Shown here: in pieces, positions 44,727 through 55,876 of the stretch
How positions within the stretch are numbered: the stretch's first letter is position 1
Layout of the letters: the number at the start of each line of letters is the position of its first letter
From: Cerrena zonata
Lineage: Eukaryota; Basidiomycota; Agaricomycetes; Polyporales; Cerrenaceae
NCBI GenBank assembly: GCA_038087015.1
Contig: JASBNA010000011.1
Coordinates: 930,001-994,000 of the forward strand
Length of the DNA: 64,000 nt
Reading direction: 5' to 3'
The notes under the pieces: generated by a model
Seen by the model: only the letters and a program-made list of their open reading frames with translations
Databases searched by the model: none
Told to the model about the DNA's origin: nothing
Position numbers and translations under genes: made by a program

Positions 44727-45892
44727 GACCCTTACGTTATTTATTATTATCTATATGTAGAATTAGACACAACTATCTATTGTGAATCAGAGAATTGATA
44801 ACCTTGTCCGCCTCTTTCCTGAGATTTACATAACGTACGAAACATCGACAACCGAGATAACGTTGATTGATACAGTCACTGAGCATCGCGTCGGGTCACG
44901 GAACGCGTGACAGAACGCGTGATAGGAGTATTTAAAGTATGGGCTATATAGTGTCCCAAAATTATTTTCCGCACTAAGTACCAAGATTGAGTGATTTCGC
45001 GGTAAGTTGGATGTTCATGGCACTTTCCACGGAGTGTCTCAACAAATTTCCGCACTCTGTTGAAGACAGTCGTTGCGCGCGACAACATTTTTGTCAGAAG
45101 AATCGACAGTTATCCGACTGTTGTCGTTCTGAGTTCTCTGGTAGCCTCATAAATATGAGGTAAATGTTCTTTTCCATACAAGTCTTGATACTAGTGAGCA
45201 AAGGACAACATCATATTATAACAATTATAATAGCAATACTAGTATCGTATCACTGGAGATATAATATAACAATCTTTTGTTATTCTTACTACCCAGCTTC
45301 TTAGTCTCTTAGGTGATCCCAAATATTGGCTGAGGCATGAGACAGTATTTGATGAGCAATGTAAAACTTGTTGTCACAGAAATCTGACTCGGCGTACAAT
45401 CAGCCTCAACTTCACGTAAAGTTGTTGAGTGCACCACAACTTAGCGCGGAGTTTCCAACTCACTTACCGCGCGCGAGCTAAATACATACCGCGGAAGACC
45501 ATAATTTTGGGACACTATATTACCCATATTAAAGTCACAAAAAAACCAATCATTAACTTACCACTGTTACCCAACTTATCATATACTGCAGGACACGAAG
45601 GGCCGGACCATCCAAAGCTACTAATTTGATATATAGTCAATTTCCCCTTGTTTCATTCAGCAGTGATAATACCTACACACGTTGAGATAACGTCCCCATT
45701 AAACCACAATTTGGAGCGGCTACTGGTGTGAGCAACTATTCGTTTTCTCCTTTGGATCTGCCTCCAGGTATGACACGAATTACTCTTTTCACAGCCCCAT
45801 TCCTCTCGTGAAGCTTTTAGAGGTACTCATACATTGCCGGTTAGAACATCTTGCTTCGCTTCCAGCCCTGTGCCTGCCTTACTCTCAAAGAT
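44727..45892. other. Intergenic with one small inverted-repeat element
   Basis: Outside the element at 44949-45518 no gene is recognised. The right end contains the upstream region of copy H. Small ORFs here carry no motifs. Confidence 0.4.
44949..45518. mobile_element. 570-bp Tc1/mariner-like MITE candidate
   Basis: Left end TAGTGTCCCAAAATTAT and right end its reverse complement (ATAATTTTGGGACACTA), both flanked by TA, the target duplication of Tc1/mariner elements. Homology between the arms continues imperfectly inward (CTTCCGC/TTTCCGC, GCGGTAAGT, GCACTC near TGTTGA). There is no transposase ORF, so it is non-autonomous and degenerate. Confidence 0.65.
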
Positions 45893-48225
45893 ATGTCTGG
45901 CTACGCTATTGGTCCCATTCCACCTCAAGTGTTTCTCAATCGATTCTTACCAAAAAATGGTCTTCCTAATCGCAGAGTCCACAAGGACACCTTCAAAGAA
46001 GTTCAATCTACTTATGATGGAATAAACGAAAACTACATATATCTTTCCTTCGTAAATGTTCTCCATTTCTCGCTCTGTCGCTTTACTGACCAAACTACAG
46101 GCAAAGATCATGAACGATAAAAAGCTTTGCTCTAGTTGTCTTTTCATCCCCACCATATCCAGTGCCGATGAAAAGCACGCTCGTTGCGACGTCCCCCCTT
46201 ATCCAAACATTGCCGTCTATCCAACAGGAGTTACAGATAAAGACTGGTCTAGCATGGAATTCTTTCTTCAAGTCAAGCCCGAGGAATACTTTGATCCCTA
46301 TCGAGAGGAGTTCTCTAGCGATGACGATGGCCTAGAAAATCCCTCGGATGTATCGAGTAGGGCTCGAGATGAGCTCTTCACTTACGCTTCTCTTCAGATG
46401 GGACACCAATTCCGACTCTTTACCTTCGCTGTTGGGATCTATGGTTCTCGTGCTCGCTTCTTCCGATTCGATCCCTCTGCATGCTCTGTCTCTGCCAGCT
46501 TCAACTATTACGAAAATCCAAAGATGCTAGCAGAATTCCTCTTGCGATACAACACCTTGACGTTCACTCAACGTGGGTTTGACCCCACGGCTTTTCCTGC
46601 CACTGAAGAAGAGAGGGAATTATACCGCTCCCACATCAAGGATTATCTTGTGCGGACGGAACGTGAGAACCTGCGGCAGTACTCTGCGATTGGACAGATT
46701 GGCAACGAGTCTTTCCCAATAACAAAAGTGCAAGTGACGGATCTAGATGGCAGCCAACACTGGTACCTAATATGCAAACCCAGCTCGATCCCCTTTAACC
46801 TGGCTCCTTGTGGTCGATTCACTCGTGGTTTCATCGCCGTTCCAGCTCAGCCTCCTATCCATGATAAACACTATAGGAATAATGCGGGTGACTTCACAAT
46901 CTCTGGCGACCAGAAAGGGAGGCTCTACTGGCTTAAAGACTGCTGGCGACCGGCCAACGGCGAATCGGAATCTAGTATATACCGTTATCTTGCAGAGAAG
47001 AATGTCCCAAACCTTCCCGAGATCATCTGTGGAGGAGACGTATCGATGGACGGAGAGATTCAAGAGACGGAGAACGATTCGTTTCTGACTAACCCTAACG
47101 CGATCTGGAGGCGACCAACCGGCGAGATTCAACACATGATTCATCACCGAATCGTACAGGGACTGCTCATCCCTCTATGGTATGCTGAGAGTGCCAAGGA
47201 GCTCCTGCGTGCTGGTCGAGATGCTCTGAAAAGTAAGTATTGCATGTTCACTACGTTATCTCTCCTGACGTTCTATCTATTCAGCCATGGCAGGCGCGTT
47301 TCATGATGCAAGAGTATTGCACCAGGATCCTAGTGTCGGCAACATCATGTTAACGGAGAATCGGAGCAACGGGACAAGACAATCTGCTGTTCTGAACGAT
47401 TGGGATCGTGCCAAGCGGATTGATTCTGATGATTCAGTCAACCATCATATCGTACGTCTTTTCCTCATACCTGTGAGTAGATCTTAATGCCAGTAATAGG
47501 GGACGTGGGAATTCGCGTCTGTGGAGTTGTTGCAAGATGGACGGGCGCCGCACGAAATATTTGACGACCTTGAGTCACTTCTTTGGGTTATTCTCTTCAT
47601 TTCTGTTCGACGCTTTAAGTACGAAGGGCACTTCCTGGTCGGGATGTTCGATGAGAGTCATAGGCCCCGTGTTCCAGGAAAAAGCAAAGAACGCAGTGGG
47701 GGACTCTTGAAGTCCTGGTGGCTCACAGGTGATGTTTTGACGCGTTTCAACTGTCGCCCTCTACAGACTTTCTTTGTCACCTATCGCGCCATCCACGACA
47801 GGCGCCGTAAAAAGTCACAATTGGTCCAAGAGTCTCAGACACAGGACGCAAAAGAAGAGCTGGAACGGTACAAGGCGGAAATCCAGGAAGATCTACATAA
47901 ACTTCTGGCCTTTTTTGACGACATTATCGATGACCCTTCAGCCGATTGGAGTAACGGTGACCCTATCCCGTTTGCAGTCGAACCGAAGGAGACTGAAGAG
48001 GTTACATCAGAAACGGGCAAGGTCTCTATCCAACCTGTTCAGGTTCGTCGCAGCAAAAGACTGAGACGAGAAGAGACAGAAAATCAAGACGATGCTGATC
48101 CCCCCCGGAAACGTGCTACCACTACTCGAATTGGTGGGGACGGAATATCCGCACCTTCTCGCCAAAAACGAGCTGCTAAGGTTATTCCGCGGAAAACTTA
48201 TAATCTACGTCCTAGGAGAAAATGA
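45893..48225 (+). CDS. FunK1-type protein kinase, divergent subtype (copy H)
   Basis: Exons 45893..46051, 46101..47232, 47285..47451 and 47500..48225; 727 residues. Exon 1 is short (SGYAIGPIPPQVFLNRFLP). Exon 2: SRARFFRFDPSACSVS, QRGFDPTAFPATEEE and YWLKDCWRPANGESESSIYR, with ATP-site Lys and partner Glu kept. The catalytic loop is HQDPSVGNIML: the HRD Arg is Gln, as in copy N, and the Lys usually two residues after HRD-L is Val, while Asp and Asn remain. LNDWDRAKR follows. C-lobe: GTWEFASVELL and HEIFDDLESLLWVILF. The tail ends YNLRPRRK, a variant of the common ending. Substrate unknown; the HQD loop may alter regulation. Confidence 0.88.
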
Positions 48226-48493
48226 TAATAAACCTTTAGCTCCAATTTATATGCTGTATTGTATGCGAATGATCTCATGGTAAGTGGGACTCCGGATCCG
48301 CAGGAAGGTCATCTTGTCCTCCAGTTCGACTGGCATCAATGCGCTACTATTGTCAAGCTCAAGTAAACGGCTAACGAAAACGTGACTGTGTGACAATGGG
48401 TAACACGACTTCAGATACCTTTCCTAACTTCAAGTTCAAGTTATACATACTGTACTTAGTCTTATATATCGCTCTCCAATTGACTTCTTCACG
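48226..48493. promoter_or_regulatory. Short intergenic gap; promoter of FunK1 copy I
   Basis: 268 bp. Contains acgtgactgtgtgacaatgg (48380-48399), a GTGAC-repeat block, about 100 bp before the ATG at 48494. Confidence 0.35.
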
Positions 48494-50920
48494 ATGTCGA
48501 CCAAAACTTTCCACTCATCCACCCTTCGCGACGTTGCGCGACAAACATACGGCTTCACTGTTGGCCCTATGCCTGCTCAGGACTTTCTTGACAAGTTCCT
48601 GCCCAAGATGCACAAGAACAACACAAGGTCGAGGAAACACATCTATGATCCCATTCCGAATAAGAAGAGGTATAAGTCATTTGTGAGTTGAACTCCTTCG
48701 TTCACCTATTGAAGTCTGACGTCGAACCCCCCACCCCCGGAAAGCCGAAGACCATGGACAAATTGAACCTTTGTCCCGGCTTTGAATTCGCTACTACTCT
48801 GCCTGAAAGAACGAAGAGCACTCCGAGGTCTGGGCCCAAACTACATCCTGATATCGTGGTATACCCACAGGACGCTAGTCGAAATCGTAACTCTGTGTGC
48901 GATTGGCCCCACATGGAATTCTTCATCGAGTGGCGGCCAGACGAGGATTTCGATTGCTACTACGAGGCCTCTCTTAACGATCATATCCTTGATGACTCCT
49001 GTGATGAGGCTTTTGAAATGCGTGGCCGGATGTTCACATACGCTGCTCAACTGATGGACTGCCAACACCGACTCTTTGTCTTTGCTATCGACATGTTCGG
49101 CTCCTTCGCTCGTCTCTATCGCTTCGACCCCTCGTGCATCGTGGTCTCTGATCTCATTCACTATCGAAAGGATTCTCGACTTCTGGACCAGTTCTTTGCA
49201 CGGTATTCTGCATTGTCTCGCGTTCAACGAGGTTATGACCCCACTGTGGTCCCTGTCACTAGCGCGGAGAAGGATCTATTCCAAGCTCGCGTGAAAGAAT
49301 ATCTAGAGCGCGCAAAGATGGAGAATCTCCGGACTCATCCTGACGTCCATACGCTGAACGACAATATAGTGAAGATGAAGGTACATGATATGAGCGGACG
49401 CGCGGCCTGGTATCTAGCGTGCAAATGCAGTACAATACCTACCAATCCTTTACCTTGTGGCCGGTTTACTCGTGGGTTCATTGCTACACCTGCCTCGTCA
49501 TCATCTCAGCGCAACGCAACTCGTGAATCAGGACAAGACGCTGTGAAGAAGGGGGGTCTATTCTGGCTTAAGGACTCTTGGCGGTCAAGCTCGGACGACT
49601 TGGAGGCTAGTATCTACTATGACCTCAAGGGTAAAGGTGTTCCAAACCTTCCAGATATCAGGCGTACGGGTGATGTTCGGGTCGGCTCAACCGTTCAAGA
49701 TACAATGAACGATACACTGCTCTCTGATCCCAGTACCAAGTCTTGGAGACGGTCGACTGATACGATTCATCATATGATTCATCATAGAATTGTATCGGGT
49801 CTCCTTATTCCTCTCGAATATGTCGAGAACGCTAAGGAACTATTACTAGTCGGGCGGGACGTATTGAATGGTGAGGTCTTCTGAGCTATCTAGCCCATAC
49901 AACGCTGATATTTTCCGCCTCAAAGCGCTTGCGGATGCATTTCACAAGGGGAACATGTTTCATCGCGATCTCAGTAAGGGAAACCTTATGATGACCGAGA
50001 GGCGAGGCGATGATGAGGGTCCATGGGGTGTCCTCAACGATTGGGATCGTGCCACGAGCACGAGAGCCGATCTTGAATTTCCTTATCGCACCGTACGTAC
50101 CTTTTCCCCTATTAGATATTGATCAGCAAATAACAGACATTCATAGGGAACGTGGCAATTCATGTCAGTCGCATTATTGAGAGATTCGGACAAGCTGCAT
50201 GATGTCTTCGACGACATTGAATCACTTCTTTGGGTTCTACTCTTCTTCGCCGTCCAGAACTTCAAGTATACGGGGACGTTCAGCATGCGAGTATTTGATG
50301 AAGTCGTCGAAGCCTTTCATACGGAATACGGGCGGACTGTGGTCGGCGGCAACTGGAAGTTGACATGGCTCCTACGGGAAGCCTATCATATGGGGTTTGA
50401 ATGCAAGCCACTGCAAGACTTCTTCGATTCCTGTGCTTCCTTTCATATGGAACACCATTTGAAGATTTCAAACTCTACAGGAAGCATAGAGGAGAAGAAG
50501 ATCCTTGATGATTTCGAAGCGGCAATCCTGAAAGACATCTCTCAGCTAGTTTCCCATTTTGATAACGTTCTCAATGATCCTAATACCGACTGGAGTGGTC
50601 AAGAGGCGCACGCTTACCGTTCCACAGAGGCACCTCCTCAAGTACAGCAGAATCAAGACAACAGACCTGATGAAGGGATGGGGGATCCGGACGGCGAGAA
50701 GCAGCCACAACCAGCTGCTCAAGATGCAAAAGGCAAGCATGGTCGGAAACGGAAACGAGGTCACGTGGAACCAGAAGATAGTGTCGACGATGGAGGTCGT
50801 CAGCCGAAACGCCTTGCTATCGAGGCAAAGGAGCAGAGGACTGTTGTCCGGGCACCTCGTCGCCGTCAAGTCCCTGCTCCACCTTGCGATCGTGTCTTGC
50901 GCTCAAGGTCGAGGAAGTAA
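48494..50920 (+). CDS. FunK1-type protein kinase (copy I)
   Basis: Exons 48494..48682, 48745..49870, 49926..50092 and 50147..50920; 751 residues. Main subtype (TLRDVARQTYGFTVGPMP). Core motifs complete: FWLKDSWRSSSDD, EASIYYDLKGKGVPNLPD, HRDLSKGNLMM, LNDWDRATS, GTWQFMS and LHDVFDDIESLLWVLLF. The tail has GRKRKRG and ends CDRVLRSRSRK. Exon 2 is nearly identical to the inverted, frameshifted copy A at the left edge (for example MKVHDMSGR and FIATPA-SS-QRNATR), pointing to a recent duplication in opposite orientation. No defect seen here. Confidence 0.9.
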
Positions 50921-51349
50921 AGTCCTAGCATTGTTTTATTATTATTCAGTATTTATACGTAGAACTAGACACAAATTATTTATGGTGAAACGGACAATCT
51001 GTGTCTTTCCCGCTCACATATCGTCTGATCTTGACTCATAATCGACAACTGAGATTAAACCATTCCCTTTCCTACATGTGCCCAAGCACCCGTACTAAGT
51101 ACCGCAGGTACTTAGATAACTTCACACTAAGTATTTACTTCGATGCATCCAGTATTGAAATTGACGGAAAATACTTCCGTGGCGCGGCGGCGTCTGTCGG
51201 TAATTCCGAATCGATCGTGGTGATTGGTGAACCAGAGCGAGTTTGCTTTCAACGCTGCCAATGCAACTGGGCTCTCACAAGCTCAAGTACTCCTCTAGGA
51301 GGCGAATGTCTAATGACTGCTCAGGAACCTATTGCTACTCACCATGAAC
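50921..51349. other. Intergenic, nothing recognised
   Basis: 3' flank of copy I and the region before the FunK1 relic. A 162-codon ORF spans 51001-51489 but matches nothing except, at its end, the relic's exon 1 remains. A small hairpin gtactaagtaccgcaggtac-like repeat lies near 51092-51112. Confidence 0.35.
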
Positions 51350-52370
51350 CCACTCCCCATCGGCCAATTTCTACCAAAGCTATGTCGTTTCATGAATTTG
51401 GTCGTTTTATCTCCTCCCGAGACTTGTTAAAATGGCCTTCACCCACTAGTAGCAGCAGTTCTCGCCTGGCACACAGAAGTCCAAGTTGAGGGATGGACCT
51501 TAATACTTCTTTCATGATATGATGACCAAAGGACTGGAGAAAACGTGGCACCACCCTTTCGTAAGTCAGATGTATGCAGTCATTATCATGTTGACATTTA
51601 TAGCAGGTGAAAATTATGAAAATCTCGAAATGATTCCCCCGACTAGAACCCGTAATCCCGGTCAATGAATCAGACTCAAGTCCCAAGTACGTTACATATC
51701 TTGATAATATTGAAGGCTCCAGTTCGGGTGAACAAATGGACTCCTCATCGAGTTGAAGACCGAATAAGAACTCGATGGACCTTGTGGAACTTTTTTCTGC
51801 AAAGGCGTCACTGTCAGTAACAATACCGACGGATCTACGTGAATTTGTGGTCAGATATACAGTTATGCTGCGCTGTCGATCTTCTCGAAAACACACTCGA
51901 AGATCTTGTTTTGATCCCTCTTCCGCTGTTGTCTCGCAATCAGTCTGCCGTCGAAAACTTTAAATGACTGGTTGAGTTCTTTATATGCCCAGTGTGGATA
52001 CGGTCTAACTGTCGCTCCTGCGAACGATGTACTTTACCATGCTCATGTCGAGGAAAGGGTCAACGAAGATAAACTACGAGCAAACCCGGACACTAGGAGC
52101 TTGGACAACAGGATAGTGAAAGTTCAAAATTTCAAGTCAACGACTTGAAAACAAGGTTCTAATTCTGTCGGTCTCTCCTCTTGCGAGCTAACTTGTGATA
52201 TTTTGGCTAAATTTGCTTCCTAGAATGCTGGAGATGTGCATGCAGATACGGAACAACATAACTCGGACAAAGGGAAGCTCTTCTGATTTATGCTGGCTCG
52301 AATCGGAGGCACTTAACAAGCATTCACTACTATCACCTCGAGGTCAAGGGCGTACTAAAATGACACGACA
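51350..52370 (+). pseudogene. Decayed FunK1 relic (copy J, long-exon-1 subtype)
   Basis: No single ORF, but translated fragments in the right order match copies C and L. These are FFHDMMTKGLEKTWHHPFVS (51500-51565; sister FHGIPTKGLEKDMCKSFVS), then after an intron-like gap VKIMKISK with a stop then FPRLEPV (51606-51650). CGQIYSYAA (near 51845), FDPSSAVVSQS (51910), a GYGLTVAPAND segment (51995-52030) and LRANPDTRSLDNRIVKVQ (52075-52125) follow. DTEQHNSDKGKLF (52235-52285) is last. The exons for the catalytic loop and C-lobe are missing. Several stops and frame changes make it an old pseudogene. Confidence 0.8.
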
Positions 52371-52613
52371 CGTGCTTTTCTCATTAATTATTGCTGGTCA
52401 CATCCTCCTTGTTGAATTAAAGCCACTGGTCTCAAGAGATTGTCAATTCTTAGAATTCGGTTCGATGCTATACCTCAATCGATTTTGGAAATTTGGTGGA
52501 CCCGGGTCATCGTGACCTGTGACGTGACACCACATTTAACCGCCAGTAGCCACTATTATCATATCCGAGTCCTGAACATGTTCTTAGGGCCATAGATTAT
52601 TCACTCTTTCACC
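52371..52613. promoter_or_regulatory. Promoter region of FunK1 copy K
   Basis: 52511-52533 reads tcgtgacctgtgacgtgaca, the shared GTGAC-repeat block, about 80-100 bp before the ATG at 52614. No other feature. Confidence 0.4.
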
Positions 52614-55025
52614 ATGTCCAGCGCTCCTGGATCCTCTATGTCTCCTAAAATCGATTTTGACACGAGAGACAAACATCTAAACGTCGCGTTACACACTTAC
52701 GGGCGCACTATAGGCCCCATGCCTGTCCAGAACTTCCTCGATATATTTCTACCCGACACTCGACCCACTGCTGCGCGGAGAAGGAACCATTTTCTTCACC
52801 GCATCCCAACTAGAAAGAGGTACAAACCTTTTGTAAGTGGAGCTTCTTCGTTTGCGTACGGATTTTTGACATCGGTTTTGCGCATAGATTAAGGCACTAA
52901 ATGGATCGAAAATATGTCCAGGCTTTGACTTTGTATCTCTGGATGTCAATGTGGAACTTCTCTCAACCTCTGTACCTCAGCTCGGTCCCAACATCGCCGT
53001 TTATCCACGGGGGGGAGGACCAAAATCACATTGTGATTGGTCACTTATGGACTTCTTTATCGAATGGAGACCAGACGAAGATCTTGATGGCTATCGTACT
53101 TCCTTTGGCAACAAACAAATCCTTGACGACGATTCTGAAGCAGCACTTGAAATCCGGGGGCGAATCTTCACTTATGCTGCTCAGCTCATGGATTCTCAAC
53201 ATCGCCTCTTTGTCTTCGCTGTCGATATCTACGGCCCACGCGCTCGTCTCTATCGCTTTGACCCTTCCTGCATCATCGTTTCGGACATTATCTACTTCCG
53301 AAAAGATCCCAGCCTTTTAGAAGATTTCTTTCTGCGATACTCTGCGTGTTCGTCGGTTCAGCGCGGTCATGATCCAACTGTGACTCCTGCGAATGACGCG
53401 GAGAAAGCTTTATTTCAAGCTTCTGTCAAAGACTATTTCAATCGTGCGCGGAGGAACAATCTACGGACACATCCCGACGTAGCGAGACTCGATAACAAAA
53501 TCATGAAAATACAGGTGAACGATGTGAATGGCGGGGTCTACTGGTATCTAGCCTGTAAGTGCAGCACTGTCCCGGTGAATAGTTCTCCTTGTGGTCGGTT
53601 CACCCGTGGATTTATTGCGATTCCTGCCCCCTCGGATGGGCATAACCCAGAGGATGCCGAGAAGGGTCGGTTGTTTTGGCTCAAAGATAGTTGGCGGTCA
53701 AACTCGAGCCAATCGGAGGCCAGTATGTACTACGAGCTCAAGACGAGGGGCGTACCAAACCTCCCGGACATCAAATGCGCAGGTGACATCTTGGTCGGCT
53801 CATGCACCCAGGAGACAACGAACGACATTTTACTCTCTGACTCTAACACTAAATCCTGGAGACGGCCGACCGATGTAATCTCCCACATGGTCCATATTCG
53901 ACTTGTTTCAGGGATTCTCATCCCTCTCGAACACATTCGAACGCAAAAGATCTTTTACTCGTCGGACGCGACGTCTTAATTAGTAGGAGTCTATTCATTG
54001 TGTCGCTGATATTACACTAACCTATTCCTTGCCAGCAATTGCCACAGTGTTCCATAAAGCAAATGTCTATCATCGCGATCTTAGCAAAGGGAACATCATG
54101 ATGACGGAAAGACGAGCAGAGGGTGAGGGTCAGTGGGGTGTTCTTAACGACTGGGATCTAGCCAGAAGGATTGATGCTAAGTCTACCGGCCGCACCGTAT
54201 GTGTCGTCTCGATGTGTCTGCATTTTCAATCCTACTAATAACTGCTTGCAGGGAACTTGGCAATTCATCTCCATTCCACTTCTAGACGATGCAAAGAAGG
54301 CACATGATATCTTTGACGATCTGGAGTCTCTTCTTTGGGTCTTACTCTTCTTTGCAGTTCATTACTTCAAATATCGCGGAGCTTTCAATATGCGAGTCTT
54401 CAATGAGGTTTGCGAGTACTCCGATGAAACGAACGGAACAATATTGATGGGCGGCGACTCGAAGCTTCGGTGGCTCCAGTCGCCTCGAATCACCTTTGAA
54501 TGCAAGCCTCTACAAGCCTTTTTCAACTCCTTTCGCTCCTTTCATAGAGAACGTCATTGGAAAATTGCACTTTCCACGGATAACGAGGAAGAGAAGAAGG
54601 TACTCGAAGACTACGAAGCAGAGACCCAGAAAGACATCTACAAATTGGTTTCTCATTTCGATAACATTCTCAACGACCCGAATACTGATTGGAGCGGTCA
54701 AGACGCAATTGGTATTCTTCCCGAGGAAATTCCTCCTCCTGAAGACGATAAACCCGATGAAGAAATGGACGAGCCAGAGGTCCACCCTCAGCCAATCCCA
54801 GAAGTCAAAGGTCCACAAGCCAAGGGCAAGCGTGGCCAAAAGCGAACACGAGACAATCTTGGACCCGAGGACGATAACGATCGTCGACGCAAACGCATTG
54901 CTACCTCTAAAAGTAACGAGGACCGTGGAACAGAAGGTATGGGGAAGTCTGTTACTCATGCTCGTCGTCGTCGAATTCCTGCTGCTCCTTGTAATCGCGT
55001 CTTACGTCCTCAGACACGACAATGA
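52614..55025 (+). pseudogene. FunK1-type kinase (copy K) with a 1-bp frameshift in exon 2
   Basis: Exons 52614..52832, 52888..53982, 54036..54196 and 54252..55025. Subtype of copies B and F (NVALHTYGRTIGPMP; DLDGYRTSFGNKQIL). Kinase parts are present: FWLKDSWRSNSSQSEASMYY, HRDLSKGNIMM, LNDWDLARR, GTWQFIS and HDIFDDLESLLWVLLF; the tail ends CNRVLRPQTRQ. Near 53930-53940, where sisters read LEHVENARELLLVGRD, one base is missing. The frame runs LEHIRTQKIFYSS to a stop, while the other frame still encodes NAKDLLLVGRDVL up to a GTAGGA donor. Adding back one base gives exactly the family phase. A recent mutation or assembly error; without exons 3-4 the product would lack the catalytic loop. Confidence 0.85.
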
Positions 55026-55876
55026 GCCTTGTCGTATCAATGTATCAGACTCAGAATTCGTAGAATCAGACAAAAGTATCTATACGAACCCCTTTTTAAA
55101 AAAACTTGCTATACCTGGCAGTAGTATCATGATATGTTGTTTAGATAAATTAGATTACGCCCAACTGAGACGAATTCCTGTTTCAATGTTTGAACCTTGT
55201 CAGCTCAGCCTGCACACGAATTGACCAAGAAGGAAGGTGTTGTGATTTGAGTCTGTGGGCGTTTATGATCGTGCGAATTGTTGTCACCCAAGTTGCTAAC
55301 CGCCACAACAGGCCCAACGAGTCAGGCAAGAGTGTTTATACCATCCAAGGTTCTTTCCTTGACATCTATAAACCTCGTACTTACACGAATTCATGAACAG
55401 CAGAACATTCCCCGATTAGCCAATCTCTGAGCAATAACTCAGGGTCTTGCCGTACCCGTGTTATATTGGGTGCTCTGTCTGCATCCGATGAAATTTCTAA
55501 CTATAGCCTATGTAAAACGTATGAAACCGTTGACCTTCATCTGCTATGTCGGGTAATAATCCACTTTCTGAATCCCTAGCATCAATCCTCACGGAAAGAG
55601 AAGGTCAGTCCCAACCACGCTTTTATTACTGGTGGTGGCAGAATGAATTGACTTAGACCGGGTCACGGTTGAGAGCACGTTACCTGGTTATCAGCTTGAC
55701 GCACTCTTTGTCTCTTTGACATGTCGAAAAAGGAAAATGCAGCAATGCCACCGGCGGAACAATGGGGGCTGAGTTTATATGTTCATTATGTCTGGCCCCC
55801 TTGGCCATACCACTTTGACTATATATCGGCTGGTGCTGCTTGCTACTGACTACCTTCCTTCCTCCTATCCCCTCTC
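55026..55876. promoter_or_regulatory. Upstream region of FunK1 copy L; intact counterpart of the split promoter
   Basis: 55210-55610 matches 17075-17485 and 55610-55876 matches 28164-28441, so this stretch is the uninterrupted version of the promoter that the retrotransposon split. The empty site reads gagaaggtcagtcccaacc (about 55598-55616). TATA-like TTTATATG lies near 55775. No gene. Confidence 0.7.
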
